64,000 nucleotides of DNA from Cellulomonas_A sp047229345 (GTDB taxonomy: Bacteria > Actinomycetota > Actinomycetes > Actinomycetales > Cellulomonadaceae): NCBI RefSeq assembly GCF_047229345.1, contig NZ_JBFTER010000003.1, forward strand, positions 1-64,000, in the 5' to 3' direction. The notes under the pieces were generated by a model. That model ran no database searches. It saw only the letters and a program-made list of their open reading frames with translations, and was not told the origin of the DNA. The position numbers and the translations under genes are program-made. Every line of letters begins with the position of its first letter. Within the stretch, counting starts at the first letter, position 1. Below are positions 1-9,347 of this stretch, in pieces.

Positions 1-437
1 GCACCGGCCCGACCGCGCCCGACCGGGGCCGACTCGGCCGCCGCGAGCACGTCGTCCGCCGACCCGCCCGTCTGCGCCCGGACCGCCGCGGCGACGGCGC
101 CCTCGACGAACGGCGCGTCGGCGACCCGCACGCGCGCGGCGACGTCCGCGTCGGCGAGCTCGAGCACCGACTCGGCGGTGAGCAGCGCGGACCCGAGGTC
201 GACGAGCACGACCGCCGAGCGACCTCCGTCCGTCGCCGCCGCCAGCGCGCGCTCGACCGCGTCGTAGCTCGTCCCGAGACCGCCGTGCCCGTCACCGCCC
301 GCGGCGAGCAGCGGGACGCCGGGGGCCATCTGCCGAGCGAGCTCGACCACCCCGTCCGCCAGCAGACGCGAGTGCGAGACCAGCACGAGGCCCACGCGCA
401 CGTCCGGCGTCCCCTCGCCCGCGGCGGACGCGCTCAC
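1..437 (-). CDS. dhaM: DhaM, PTS phosphocarrier subunit of dihydroxyacetone kinase (partial)
   Basis: Phosphoryl donor of the PTS-dependent dihydroxyacetone kinase: it takes phosphate from the PTS and passes it to the ADP held by DhaL. The visible part, about 145 residues, is the EIIA-like (mannose-type) domain. It begins near VGLVLVSHSRLLADGV, where the His is the expected phosphorylated residue, and contains GGDGHGGLGTS and VLVDLGSALL, typical of DhaM. The start is the GTG at 437, whose TGA overlap with the dhaL stop implies translational coupling. The C-terminal end lies beyond the left window edge, so I cannot tell whether HPr or EI domains are fused. Third gene of dhaK-dhaL-dhaM. Confidence 0.9.
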   Translation of the reverse strand, partial: MSASAAGEGTPDVRVGLVLVSHSRLLADGVVELARQMAPGVPLLAAGGDGHGGLGTSYDAVERALAAATDGGRSAVVLVDLGSALLTAESVLELADADVAARVRVADAPFVEGAVAAAVRAQTGGSADDVLAAAESAPVGRGRAG

Positions 438-1111
438 GCGGCGCCACCCTCCCCGGCGCCACCGCGCGCACCCGTCGCGGCCGACGCTGCCTGCGCGGCC
501 GCCCGCAGGATCAGTGCGCTCGACGTCGCCCCCGGGTCCCGGTGGCCCGCGGACCTCTCGCCCAGGTAGCTCGCCCGGCCCTTCGTCGCGACGAGCGGCA
601 CGGTCGCGTCCGACCCGCGCTCCGCGGCGTCCGCAGCCGCCGCCAGGACGTCGGCCGGCCCGGCGCCCGCGTGCGCCGACGCGACGGCTGCCTCGACCGC
701 GGGGCTCCAGGCGTCGACCATCGTCTTCTCGCCGAGCGACGCCTTGCCCCGCACGACGATGCCCTCGAGCGCGGCCTCGAGCATCGCGACCACGCCCGCG
801 CTGTCGAGGGCAGGCGTGCCGGTGATCTTGGCCGCCCGCAGGTACGCGGTGCCGTACAGCGGACCGGCGGCGCCGCCGACGCTCGACATGAGGGTCGTCG
901 CCACGAGCTTGAGGACGTCGCCGATCTCGGCGGGCGCCGCGTCGAGCGCGTCGAGCCGGGCCAGGACCGCGCTGAAGCCGCGCGCGAGGTTCTCGCCGTG
1001 GTCGCCGTCGCCGATCTGCCGGTCGAGCTCGACGAGCTCGTCGCGGTGCTCGAGCACCGCCGCCGCCGACGCGCGGACCCACGCCGTCGCCCACGCCACG
1101 TCCACCGTCAT
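434..1111 (-). CDS. dhaL: DhaL, ADP-binding subunit of dihydroxyacetone kinase
   Basis: Nucleotide subunit of the three-part kinase that makes dihydroxyacetone phosphate. Its tightly bound ADP is rephosphorylated by DhaM and the phosphate is passed to dihydroxyacetone on DhaK. The 225-residue protein fits the DhaL family (about 210). The Mg-ADP binding segment is visible near residues 30-40 (IGDGDHGENLARGF, with the conserved Asp residues), followed by the SSVGGAAGPLYG glycine-rich turn. ATG start at 1111, 34 bases after dhaK; the stop overlaps the dhaM GTG. The Ala/Gly-rich tail after residue 205 is probably disordered. Confidence 0.95.
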   Translation of the reverse strand: MTVDVAWATAWVRASAAAVLEHRDELVELDRQIGDGDHGENLARGFSAVLARLDALDAAPAEIGDVLKLVATTLMSSVGGAAGPLYGTAYLRAAKITGTPALDSAGVVAMLEAALEGIVVRGKASLGEKTMVDAWSPAVEAAVASAHAGAGPADVLAAAADAAERGSDATVPLVATKGRASYLGERSAGHRDPGATSSALILRAAAQAASAATGARGGAGEGGAA

Positions 1112-1145
1112 GCCTGCTCCCGCCTCAGCCGTCCGGACCGCCGCC

Positions 1146-2141
<996 letters not shown>

Positions 2142-2300
2142 CGGGGACCTCTCCTTCTCTGCCGGACGCGCGCCGGGATGCGTGCCGGACGCCCGCCGGA
2201 CCCGTGCCGAGGACCGGCCACGGCTACCGGCGGCGGCGCCGGGGTCCCCTCACACTTGCCGCGCCCTGGACGAGCGTCAAGCGCACGCCAGGCGCACGAC

Positions 2301-2331
2301 GCCCCCGGTGCACGTAGGTGCACCGGGGGGC
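2301..2331 (-). terminator. Hairpin terminator after ileS-folC
   Basis: Inverted repeat with arms 2301-2313 and 2318-2331 (GCCCCCGGTGCAC against GTGCACCGGGGGG) and a four-base loop, 15 bases past the folC stop. There is no T tract, as is common in actinobacteria. It separates folC from dhaK, which lies downstream on the same strand. Confidence 0.7.
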
Positions 2332-2346
2332 GACGTGCGGGCGACG

Positions 2347-3768
2347 TCAGTCGCGGCCGAGCAGCGTCCGCGCCTGGGCGACGAGCACGACCGAGCCCGT
2401 GATCAGGACGCCTGCGCCGTACTGCGCCTCGCTCTCGGCCCGGTTCGACGCGAGCGCGATCGCGTCGTCGAGCCGCTCCGCGACGTGCACGCGGTCCTCG
2501 CCGAACACGTCGACCGCGACCTCGGCGAGGTCCGGGACGTCGAGGGCCCGCGACGACGCGGCGCGCGTCACGACGACCTCGGCGAGCAGCGGCTCGAGGC
2601 CCGCGAGGATGCCCTCGGGGTCCTTGTCCGCCATGACGCCCACGACGCCGACGAGCCGCGTGAACTCGAAGGCCTCCTCGACCGCCGAGACGAGCGCAGC
2701 GACGCCCGCGGGGTTGTGCGCGGCGTCGACCAGGATCGTCGGGCTCGTGCGGACGACCTCGAGCCGCCCGGGCGACGACATGTCCGCGAACGCCGCCTCG
2801 ACGACCTCGCCGCTCAGCGCCGCGCCGCCCGTGAGCAGGCTCTCGACCGCGACGAGTGCCAGGAGCGCGTTGTGCGCCTGGTGCTCGCCGTACAGCGGCA
2901 GGAACACGTCCTGGTAGACCGCACCGGTGCCCCGCAGCGCGATCAGCTGCCCGCCCACCGCGACCTGGCGGTCGACGACCTCGATGTCGACGCCCTCGCG
3001 CAGCACCCGGGCGCCGCGCTCGGCGGCGGCTTGCAGCAGGACACCCTCGACGTCCTCGTCCTGCGCCGCCAGGACCGCGGTCGCGCCGTCCTTGATGATC
3101 CCGGACTTCTCGCTCGCGATCTCGACGAGCGTGTCGCCGAGGTAGCGCTCGTGGTCCTTGGCGACGGTCGTGACGACCGCGACCTCGCCGTCGACGACGT
3201 TCGTCGCGTCCCACGTGCCGCCGAGCCCCACCTCGACGACGGCGACCTCGACGGGCGCGTCGGCGAACGCCGCGAACGCCATCACGGTGAACACCTCGAA
3301 GAAGCTGAGCCGCGGACCACCGCGCTCGAGCGAGCGGGTGTCGACCATGTGGACGTACGGCGCGACGTCCTGCCACACCTCGACGAAGCGCTCGTCGCTG
3401 ATCGGCTCGCCGTCGACCGTGATGCGCTCGGTCACGCGCGTCAGGTGCGGGCTCGTGAACCGGCCCGTGCGCAGCCCGTGCTCGCGCAGGAGCCGCTCGA
3501 CCATGCGCGCCGTCGACGTCTTGCCGTTGGTCCCCGTGATGTGGACCGTGCGGAACGCGTGCTGCGGGTCGCCCAGCAGCTCGCAGACCTCGCGCACGCG
3601 GTCGAGGGACGGCTCGATGTCGTTCTCGGGCGCGCGCTCGAGGATCGCGGCGTACACCTCGTCGGCCGCCGAGCGTGCGGCGGCCTCGGCCTCGCGGCGC
3701 AGGTGCTCCGCGCCGCCCGGCTCGCCGGAGTACCCGGACGGCCCGCTGTCGCGCTTCGCGGCGCTCAT
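2347..3768 (-). CDS. folC: FolC, folylpolyglutamate/dihydrofolate synthase
   Basis: ATP-dependent ligase of the Mur-ligase fold that adds glutamate to dihydropteroate and/or extends folate polyglutamate tails, retaining folates in the cell. The 473 residues include the P-loop ITGTNGKTST (about 77-86), the family signature with DERFVEVW, the LSFFEVFTVMAF motif, VGLGGTWDATNVV, and a C-terminal Mur-ligase domain with DAAHNPAG (about residues 350-357). ATG start at 3768 overlaps the ileS stop by four bases, so the two are translationally coupled behind the T-box. ileS-folC linkage is common in actinobacteria. The N-terminal 30 residues are charged and probably disordered. Confidence 0.95.
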   Translation of the reverse strand: MSAAKRDSGPSGYSGEPGGAEHLRREAEAAARSAADEVYAAILERAPENDIEPSLDRVREVCELLGDPQHAFRTVHITGTNGKTSTARMVERLLREHGLRTGRFTSPHLTRVTERITVDGEPISDERFVEVWQDVAPYVHMVDTRSLERGGPRLSFFEVFTVMAFAAFADAPVEVAVVEVGLGGTWDATNVVDGEVAVVTTVAKDHERYLGDTLVEIASEKSGIIKDGATAVLAAQDEDVEGVLLQAAAERGARVLREGVDIEVVDRQVAVGGQLIALRGTGAVYQDVFLPLYGEHQAHNALLALVAVESLLTGGAALSGEVVEAAFADMSSPGRLEVVRTSPTILVDAAHNPAGVAALVSAVEEAFEFTRLVGVVGVMADKDPEGILAGLEPLLAEVVVTRAASSRALDVPDLAEVAVDVFGEDRVHVAERLDDAIALASNRAESEAQYGAGVLITGSVVLVAQARTLLGRD

Positions 3769-6700
3769 GCCCGGGCCACCCGGACGACGAGCTCGGTCCC
3801 GCCACCGGGCGTCACGACGATCTCGGTCGCGAGCGTCTCGGCCGCGAGGAACTCCCGGTGCGTCTCGATCGCGGTCAGGCCCTCGGCCGGGACGTCGAGC
3901 TCGAGCACGATGCGGTCGCTGACCTGCAGGCCCGCGGCCTTGCGTGCGTCCTGCACGGCACGGACCGCGTCGCGCGCGTAGCCCTCGGCGCGCAGCTCGT
4001 CGTCGAGCGCGAGGTCGAGCACGACGAACCCGCCGCCCGGCAGCACCGCGGCGGCCAGGTCACCGGCTCCCCCGGCGGCGACGACCGTCGCGAGCTCGTA
4101 CTCGCCGTCCGCGAGCGTCACGTCGCCGCCCGCCGTGCGGACCACGACCTCGCCGTCCGGCGCCTGCTCCCAGTCGCCGGCCTTCGCGGCACGGATGACG
4201 TCCTGGACGCCGCGCCCGAGCCGGGGCCCGGCGGCGCGCGCGTTCACGGACAGCCGGGTCTCGACGCCGACATCGGTCGCCGCCGCGTCGTCGAGCGAGA
4301 GCAGCGTGACGCCCTTGACGTTGAGCTCGGCGCCGACGAGGTCCGCGAACGGCTCGACGGCCGTGGGGTCCGCGAGCGCGACCCGGAGCTCGCGCAGCGG
4401 CTGGCGCACGCGCAGGGAGTGCGCCTTGCGCAGACCGAGCGCGGTCGACACGATCGCGCGCACGCGGTCGACGGCCGCGACGAGCTCGTCGTCGGCGGGC
4501 AGCGCGGTGTCGTCGACCGAGCCCTGCACGAGGCTCGGCCAGTCGGTCAGGTGCACGCTGCGGCCCCCGGTCAACCCGCGCCAGACCTCCTCGGAGACCA
4601 GCGGCGCGAGGGGTGCCATGACTCGGGCGAGCGTCTCGAGCGCGGTCCACAGGGTGTTGAACGCGCCGGCGTCCTCGCTCCAGAACCGCTCGCGCGACGT
4701 CCGGACGTACCAGTTGGTGAGCACGTCGAGATGCTCGCGCACGCTCTCGCACGCGCCCGGGACGTCGTAGGCGTCGAGCTGCGCGGTGACCTCCTCGACG
4801 AGCGTGCGCGTGCGGGCCAGCAGGTACCGGTCCATCGTCGCGAGCCCGGGCAGGTCCTCGGCGGTCACCCGGCGCGCGGTCAGGCCCTCGCCGCCGTTCG
4901 CCGCGCCCGCGTAGAGCGCGAAGAAGTACCACGTGCTCCACAGCGGGAGCAGCACCTGGCGGACCTCGGCGCGGATGCCCTCCTCGGTGACCACCAGGTT
5001 GCCGCCGCGCAGGATCGGGCTGGCCATGAGGAACCAGCGCATCGCGTCGGAGCCGTCGCGGTCCAGCACCTCGGACACGTCGGGGTAGTTGCGCAGCGAC
5101 TTGCTCATCTTGCGGCCGTCGGACCCGAGCACGATGCCGTGCGAGACGGCCGTGCCGAACGAGGGGCGGTCGAACAGCGCGGTCGCGAGCACGTGCAGCG
5201 TGTAGAACCAGCCGCGCGTCTGCCCGATGTACTCCGTGATGAAGTCGCCCGGGTAGTGGTGCTCGAACCACTCGGCGTTCTCGAACGGGTAGTGCACCTG
5301 CGCGAACGGCATCGAGCCGGAGTCGAACCACACGTCGAGCACGTCGGGGATGCGGCGCATCGTGGACCGGCCGGTCGGGTCGTCCGGGTTCGGGCGCGTC
5401 AGGTCGTCGATGAACGGCCGGTGCAGGTCCGTGACCTCGACCCCGAAGTCGGCCTCGAGCTCCGCGAGGGAGCCGTAGACGTCGCGGCGCGGGTAGGCCG
5501 GGTCGTCGCTCTCCCACACCGGGATGGGCGTGCCCCAGTAGCGGTTGCGCGAGATCGACCAGTCGCGGGCGCCCGCGAGCCACTTGCCGAACTGCCCGTC
5601 CTTGATGTGGTCGGGGACCCACGCGATCTTGTCGTTGAGCTCGACCATGCGGTCGCGGAACTCGGTCACGCGCACGAACCAGCTCGACACCGCCTTGTAG
5701 ATCAGCGGGTTCCGGCACCGCCAGCAGTGCGGGTAGGAGTGCTGGTACGTCTCGTGGCGCACGACGACGGCACGGTCCTCGGCGTGCACGGCCGCGAGCG
5801 GGCCCGTGCCGGCCTTGAGGTCCGCGATCACGTGCGGGTTCGCGTCGAACACCTGCTGGCCCGCGTAGTCGGGCACCTCCGTCGTGAAGCGGCCCTTGGA
5901 GTCGACCGGGACGACGGGCGTGATGCCCGCCGCCGCGCAGACCGCCATGTCCTCCTCGCCGAAGGCGGGCGCGAGGTGCACGAGGCCGGTGCCGTCCTCG
6001 GTCGAGACGAAGTCGCCCACCAGCACGCGGTGCGCGTTCGGGTGACCCGCGAAGTAGGGGAACGGCGGCGTGTACGACCGGCCCGCGACCTCGGCGCCCG
6101 TGAGGTGCTCGACGACCGTCGCGTCCTCGCCGAGCTCGCGCGCGTAGGAGGCGAGGCGCGACGCCGCGAGCAGCACGCGGTCGCCCGCGAGCGGGCCCTC
6201 GACGGGGGCGACGACGACGTAGTCGATCTCGGGACCGACCGCGACGGCCAGGTTGCTCGGCAGCGTCCACGGGGTCGTCGTCCAGACCAGCGCGAGCTCG
6301 CCCGTCTCGAGGCGCACGCCCACCGTCAGCGCCGGGTCCTGGCGCGACTGGTAGACGTCGTCGTCCATCCGCAGCTCGTGGTTCGACAGCGGGGTCTCGT
6401 CCCGCCAGCAGTACGGCAGCACCCGGTAGCCCTCGTACGCGAGACCCTTGTCGTAGAGCTGCTTGAACGCCCAGACGACCGACTCCATGTAGGTCAGGTC
6501 GAGCGTCTTGTAGTCGTTGTCGAAGTCGACCCAGCGCGCCTGGCGCGTCACGTACTCGCGCCACTCGTCGGTGTACTTGAGCACCGACGTGCGGCAGGCC
6601 TCGTTGAACGCGGCGATGCCCATCTCGTCGATCTGCGACTTGTCGGTGATGCCGAGCACGCGCTCGGCCTCGAGCTCGGCGGGCAGCCCGTGCGTGTCCC

Positions 6701-6986
6701 ACCCGAAGCGGCGCTCGACCCGGCGGCCCCGCTGGGTCTGGTAGCGCCCGACGAGGTCCTTCGCGTACCCCGTGAGCAGGTGACCGTAGTGCGGCAGGCC
6801 GTTCGCGAACGGCGGGCCGTCGTAGAAGACGAACTCGTTCGCGCCGTGCTCGCCCGCGGGGCGCTGGTCGATCGAGGCCTGGAACGTGCCGTCGGCCGCC
6901 CAGTGGGCGAGCACGTCCTTCTCGAGGGACGGCAGGTCGGGGCTCGCGGGCACACCGTCGTCGGCGCGGTGCAGCGGATAGGCCAT
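3765..6986 (-). CDS. ileS: IleS, isoleucyl-tRNA synthetase
   Basis: Class I aminoacyl-tRNA synthetase charging tRNA-Ile, with an editing domain. At 1073 residues it is the long form. The HIGH motif reads HYGH (residues 66-69) after FVFYDGPPFANGLP, the KMSKS motif occurs near residue 625, and zinc-binding Cys pairs are suggested by CWRCRNP near residue 425. The ATG at 6986 lies about 75 bases after the T-box motif of the leader. Its stop overlaps folC. The N-terminal FVFYDGPPFANGLPHYGH version is the eukaryote-like type seen in many actinobacteria and associated with lower mupirocin sensitivity in family studies; that consequence is an inference here. Confidence 0.97.
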   Translation of the reverse strand: MAYPLHRADDGVPASPDLPSLEKDVLAHWAADGTFQASIDQRPAGEHGANEFVFYDGPPFANGLPHYGHLLTGYAKDLVGRYQTQRGRRVERRFGWDTHGLPAELEAERVLGITDKSQIDEMGIAAFNEACRTSVLKYTDEWREYVTRQARWVDFDNDYKTLDLTYMESVVWAFKQLYDKGLAYEGYRVLPYCWRDETPLSNHELRMDDDVYQSRQDPALTVGVRLETGELALVWTTTPWTLPSNLAVAVGPEIDYVVVAPVEGPLAGDRVLLAASRLASYARELGEDATVVEHLTGAEVAGRSYTPPFPYFAGHPNAHRVLVGDFVSTEDGTGLVHLAPAFGEEDMAVCAAAGITPVVPVDSKGRFTTEVPDYAGQQVFDANPHVIADLKAGTGPLAAVHAEDRAVVVRHETYQHSYPHCWRCRNPLIYKAVSSWFVRVTEFRDRMVELNDKIAWVPDHIKDGQFGKWLAGARDWSISRNRYWGTPIPVWESDDPAYPRRDVYGSLAELEADFGVEVTDLHRPFIDDLTRPNPDDPTGRSTMRRIPDVLDVWFDSGSMPFAQVHYPFENAEWFEHHYPGDFITEYIGQTRGWFYTLHVLATALFDRPSFGTAVSHGIVLGSDGRKMSKSLRNYPDVSEVLDRDGSDAMRWFLMASPILRGGNLVVTEEGIRAEVRQVLLPLWSTWYFFALYAGAANGGEGLTARRVTAEDLPGLATMDRYLLARTRTLVEEVTAQLDAYDVPGACESVREHLDVLTNWYVRTSRERFWSEDAGAFNTLWTALETLARVMAPLAPLVSEEVWRGLTGGRSVHLTDWPSLVQGSVDDTALPADDELVAAVDRVRAIVSTALGLRKAHSLRVRQPLRELRVALADPTAVEPFADLVGAELNVKGVTLLSLDDAAATDVGVETRLSVNARAAGPRLGRGVQDVIRAAKAGDWEQAPDGEVVVRTAGGDVTLADGEYELATVVAAGGAGDLAAAVLPGGGFVVLDLALDDELRAEGYARDAVRAVQDARKAAGLQVSDRIVLELDVPAEGLTAIETHREFLAAETLATEIVVTPGGGTELVVRVARA

Positions 6987-7009
6987 GGTCTTCGGGCTCC
7001 CGGGGTCGG

Positions 7010-7237
7010 TCGTGCGCTCTCGTCACCTGCACGAGGACGACGGCCCCGGTTCTCGCCGGTCGCCACCGCGGTACCACCCCGCTTGCCACGCCCCGCGAAC
7101 GGGTGCGCGACCTCTCTCCGACGGCTGTGACGGGCCTGCCCCGTCCGGTTCTACTGGGCGGCGCGCTCCCGTGGGCCGGGCGTGCACCGCTGTTCTTCCG
7201 GAGGCTCACCGGTGATGGCCGGGTCGACGCCTGTGCC
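7010..7237 (-). promoter_or_regulatory. T-box riboswitch, ileS leader (Ile-specific)
   Basis: RNA leader that senses uncharged tRNA-Ile and raises ileS-folC expression. On the minus strand the T-box core GGGGTGGTACCGCGGTGG lies at 7080-7063 and includes UGGU, which pairs with the ACCA end of tRNA-Ile. The specifier codon ATC is at 7216-7214 within GGCCATCACCGGTGAGCC, the short Stem I arrangement known from actinobacterial ileS T-boxes. No U-rich terminator follows, and the distance to the ATG is short, so regulation is probably by exposure of the ribosome binding site. Boundaries are approximate. Confidence 0.9.
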
Positions 7238-7241
7238 CGCC

Positions 7242-7247
7242 ATCCTA
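7242..7247 (-). promoter_or_regulatory. Promoter -10 of the ileS leader
   Basis: TAGGAT on the minus strand at 7247-7242, just upstream of the T-box Stem I, matches the actinobacterial -10 pattern TANNNT. The -35 region is not recognisable. Confidence 0.55.
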
Positions 7248-7317
7248 GACGCCGGTGCGGTGGGGACCGCCAGCGGGATCCGGGCCGCGCCGAGCTCGTG
7301 CGTCCCGGCGCCGCGCG

Positions 7318-7581
7318 TCAGATCGCGGCCGAGCCGCCCGGGCGCCAGACGGCCTCGTCGACCCAGTGCCGCGTCGCGGACTCGTCGACGCGGCGGTCGT
7401 ACTCCTCGGGCGTGATGGCCCCGCTCTCGAGCGCGGTGAGGTTCTCGACGTCCTCGCGGTTGGGCACCCAGCCGCCCGCCGCCGCCCGCACGAACGACTG
7501 CGCGACGGAGCGGCGCTGCTGCGCGTCGAGCGGCTCGAACAGGTCGGGCCACAAGGCCTCGACGTCGGGCTCCTCGTGCAT
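7318..7581 (-). CDS. Small acidic protein resembling VbhA-type antitoxins
   Basis: 87-residue cytoplasmic protein. The middle (RRSVAQSFVRAAAGGWVPNREDVENL, followed by LESGAITPEEYDRRV) has the three-helix layout of the VbhA antitoxin family: helix, short turn with a P-NREDV segment, then a G-I-T-xx-E-Y helix. VbhA proteins block Fic AMP-transferases through an S/T-xxx-E-G/N motif. That glutamate is not evident here (the aligned part reads AAAGG), and no Fic gene is nearby. It may be a stand-alone relative with another partner. ATG start at 7581, with a GGAGGGGG-type ribosome site just upstream. It is transcribed away from the HAD gene. Confidence 0.55.
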   Translation of the reverse strand: MHEEPDVEALWPDLFEPLDAQQRRSVAQSFVRAAAGGWVPNREDVENLTALESGAITPEEYDRRVDESATRHWVDEAVWRPGGSAAI

Positions 7582-7681
7582 CGCCGGTCCCCCTCCTCGC
7601 GCTGCGCGACGGACGGCCGGGCAGCACGGCCGACTGTACGCAGCGCCGGTCCGGACGTCTCGCGGTGCGATGATCTCGCCC

Positions 7682-8371
7682 GTGACCTACCGCCTCGTCC
7701 TGCTCGACCTCGACGGCACCCTGACCGACTCGGCCCCCGCGATCACCGCCTCGGTGCGCGCCGCGTACGCCGCGATGGGCATCCCCGCACCGGACGCAGC
7801 GACCCTGCGGACCTTCGTGGGGCCGCCGATCTGGGACAACTTCACGGCCCACGGCGTCCCGCCGGAGCTCGTCGAGACCGGCATCGCCGCCTACCGCGCC
7901 GACTACGCCGAGCGGGCGACGCGGGACGCGGTCCTGTACCCCGGCATCGTCGAGCTGCTGACCGCGCTGCGCGCCGCCGGCCTGCGCGCCGCGGTCGCGA
8001 CGTCCAAGCCCGAGCCGACGGCCCGGCGCATCGCCGCGCACTTCGGCCTGGACGCGCTCGTCGACGGCGTGTTCGGCGCGACGTTCGACCAGACGCGCGC
8101 GAGCAAGGCCGCCGTCGTCGCGCACGCGCTGGACTCGCTCGACGCGCGGGACCTCGCCGCGCGCGGGGAGGTCGTCATGGTCGGCGACCGTGAGCACGAC
8201 GTGCTCGGCTCGCGCGCGCACGGCGTCGGGTGCATCGCGGTGACGTGGGGCTACGCCCCGGCCGGCGAGCTCGAGGCCGCGGCCCCGCTGGCGACCGTCA
8301 CGTCCGTCGACGAGCTGCACGCGCTGCTCGTCGACGGGCACCGGGACGCGATGCCGGCGGCCGCCTCGTGA
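7682..8371 (+). CDS. HAD-family phosphatase, phosphoglycolate phosphatase-like
   Basis: Haloacid-dehalogenase superfamily hydrolase. The order of motifs is clear: motif I LVLLDLDGTLTDS (residues 5-17) with the nucleophile and acid Asp, a helical cap, motif II VATSKPEPT, and the acidic motif MVGDREHDVLGSR near residue 165. This resembles phosphoglycolate phosphatases and PpaX-like enzymes; the true substrate cannot be read from sequence. I prefer the GTG at 7682, which leaves eight residues before the nucleophile Asp. An in-frame ATG at 7670 is possible. The stop overlaps the next gene by GTGA. Confidence 0.85.
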   Translation: MTYRLVLLDLDGTLTDSAPAITASVRAAYAAMGIPAPDAATLRTFVGPPIWDNFTAHGVPPELVETGIAAYRADYAERATRDAVLYPGIVELLTALRAAGLRAAVATSKPEPTARRIAAHFGLDALVDGVFGATFDQTRASKAAVVAHALDSLDARDLAARGEVVMVGDREHDVLGSRAHGVGCIAVTWGYAPAGELEAAAPLATVTSVDELHALLVDGHRDAMPAAAS

Positions 8372-9015
8372 GCGCCGTCGACATCCTCGGCTGGGCGGGG
8401 TCGGTGCTGCTCGTCTACTCGGTGCTGCAGTCCCGCATGCTGCGGTTCCGCGTGCTGAACCTCGCCGCGTCCGGTGCGCTCGTGGTGTTCAACGCGCTGA
8501 TCGGGGTGTGGCCGATGGTCGCGATGAACGTCGCGCTGTGCGCGATCAACGCGTGGTTCGTCGTGAGCCTGCTGCGGCGCCGGAGCACCGGGACCGCCTT
8601 CGAGTGGGTCGCCGCCGCCCCCGACGACCCCTTCGTCGCCCACTTCCTGGCCCAGCACGGGGAGGACGTCGAGCGGTTCTGGCCCGCGGCGCGTGCCCTG
8701 CGGACCCTCGACGTGGCGCCGCCGAACGTGCTGTGCGCGCTCGTGCTGCACGGCGACGTCACGGTCGGGCTCGTCGTGGCGGTCCGCGAGCGCGACGCCG
8801 CACACGGGGAGACGTGGGAGCTGCTCGTCGACTACGTGGTCCCGGGCTACCGCGACTACACCGCGGGGTCGCTCATCTACTCCCCCGCCGGACCGTTCGC
8901 GGCACGCGGGGCCCAGCGCGTCGTCAGCACCGGGGTCGTGGCCCCGAGCGTGCGGCCGTACCTGCACCGCGCCGGGTTCGGGCTCGACGGCGAACGGTGG
9001 GCGCGCGCGCTCTGA
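8368..9015 (+). CDS. Small membrane protein, YgjV/PQ-loop-like N-terminus with a soluble C-terminal domain
   Basis: 215 residues starting at the GTG that overlaps the HAD stop. Residues 4-70 hold two to three hydrophobic segments with the DILGWAGSVLLVYSVLQSRMLRFRVL pattern known from YgjV-like half PQ-loop proteins. Residues 80-215 are soluble and begin with TAFEWVAAAPDDPFVAHFLAQHGEDVERFWP; a late V-GYRDYTAGSLIYSP then G-RVVSTGVVAPSVRPYLHRAGF stretch recalls an acetyltransferase-like sensor fold. I do not know its function. Translational coupling to the HAD gene suggests a shared pathway or simply compact packing. Confidence 0.65.
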   Translation: MSAVDILGWAGSVLLVYSVLQSRMLRFRVLNLAASGALVVFNALIGVWPMVAMNVALCAINAWFVVSLLRRRSTGTAFEWVAAAPDDPFVAHFLAQHGEDVERFWPAARALRTLDVAPPNVLCALVLHGDVTVGLVVAVRERDAAHGETWELLVDYVVPGYRDYTAGSLIYSPAGPFAARGAQRVVSTGVVAPSVRPYLHRAGFGLDGERWARAL

Positions 9016-9094
9016 CACGGCCGATCGGGTGGTCGACCGGCGCGAGCGCCTCGTCGGCGGCCTCGGCGCCGCGACCGGCCACTACGGTGACCGC

Positions 9095-9316
9095 ATGATG
9101 TTCGACGGCCCCATGGAGTACCTGCTCATCGGCGTGCTGGGGTACGCCGTCCCCATCGGGCTGCTCACCCTCTTCGTGTACTGGGTCGTACGCCGGGCGG
9201 TCCGGGACGGCATGCGCGACGCGGCGCTGCGTGGCGTGGGCCTGCGTGACGCGGCGGTCGACCGGCTCCCCGCCGCCGCGCCCCAGGACGGACCCGAGCC
9301 GCCCCGAGAGAAGTGA
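9095..9316 (+). CDS. Small single-span membrane protein, probably leaderless
   Basis: 73 residues: a short N-terminus, one clear hydrophobic helix (about residues 9-30, LLIGVLGYAVPIGLLTLFVYWVV), then a basic/amphipathic helix and a Pro-rich tail. No family recognised. A -10 like TACGGT at 9083-9088 is followed by six bases and the ATG at 9095, which would place the transcription start at or next to the start codon. It ends 31 bases from the convergent SDR gene. Confidence 0.6.
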   Translation: MMFDGPMEYLLIGVLGYAVPIGLLTLFVYWVVRRAVRDGMRDAALRGVGLRDAAVDRLPAAAPQDGPEPPREK

Positions 9317-9347
9317 CGGGCGGTCCGCGCCACGGGCGGGGACCCGC

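Noticed and set aside
3675..7130. An 1151-codon open frame on the plus strand opposite ileS
   Set aside because: Arg/Val/Asp-biased low-complexity translation typical of antisense frames in GC-rich DNA. The minus strand encodes a full IleS here.
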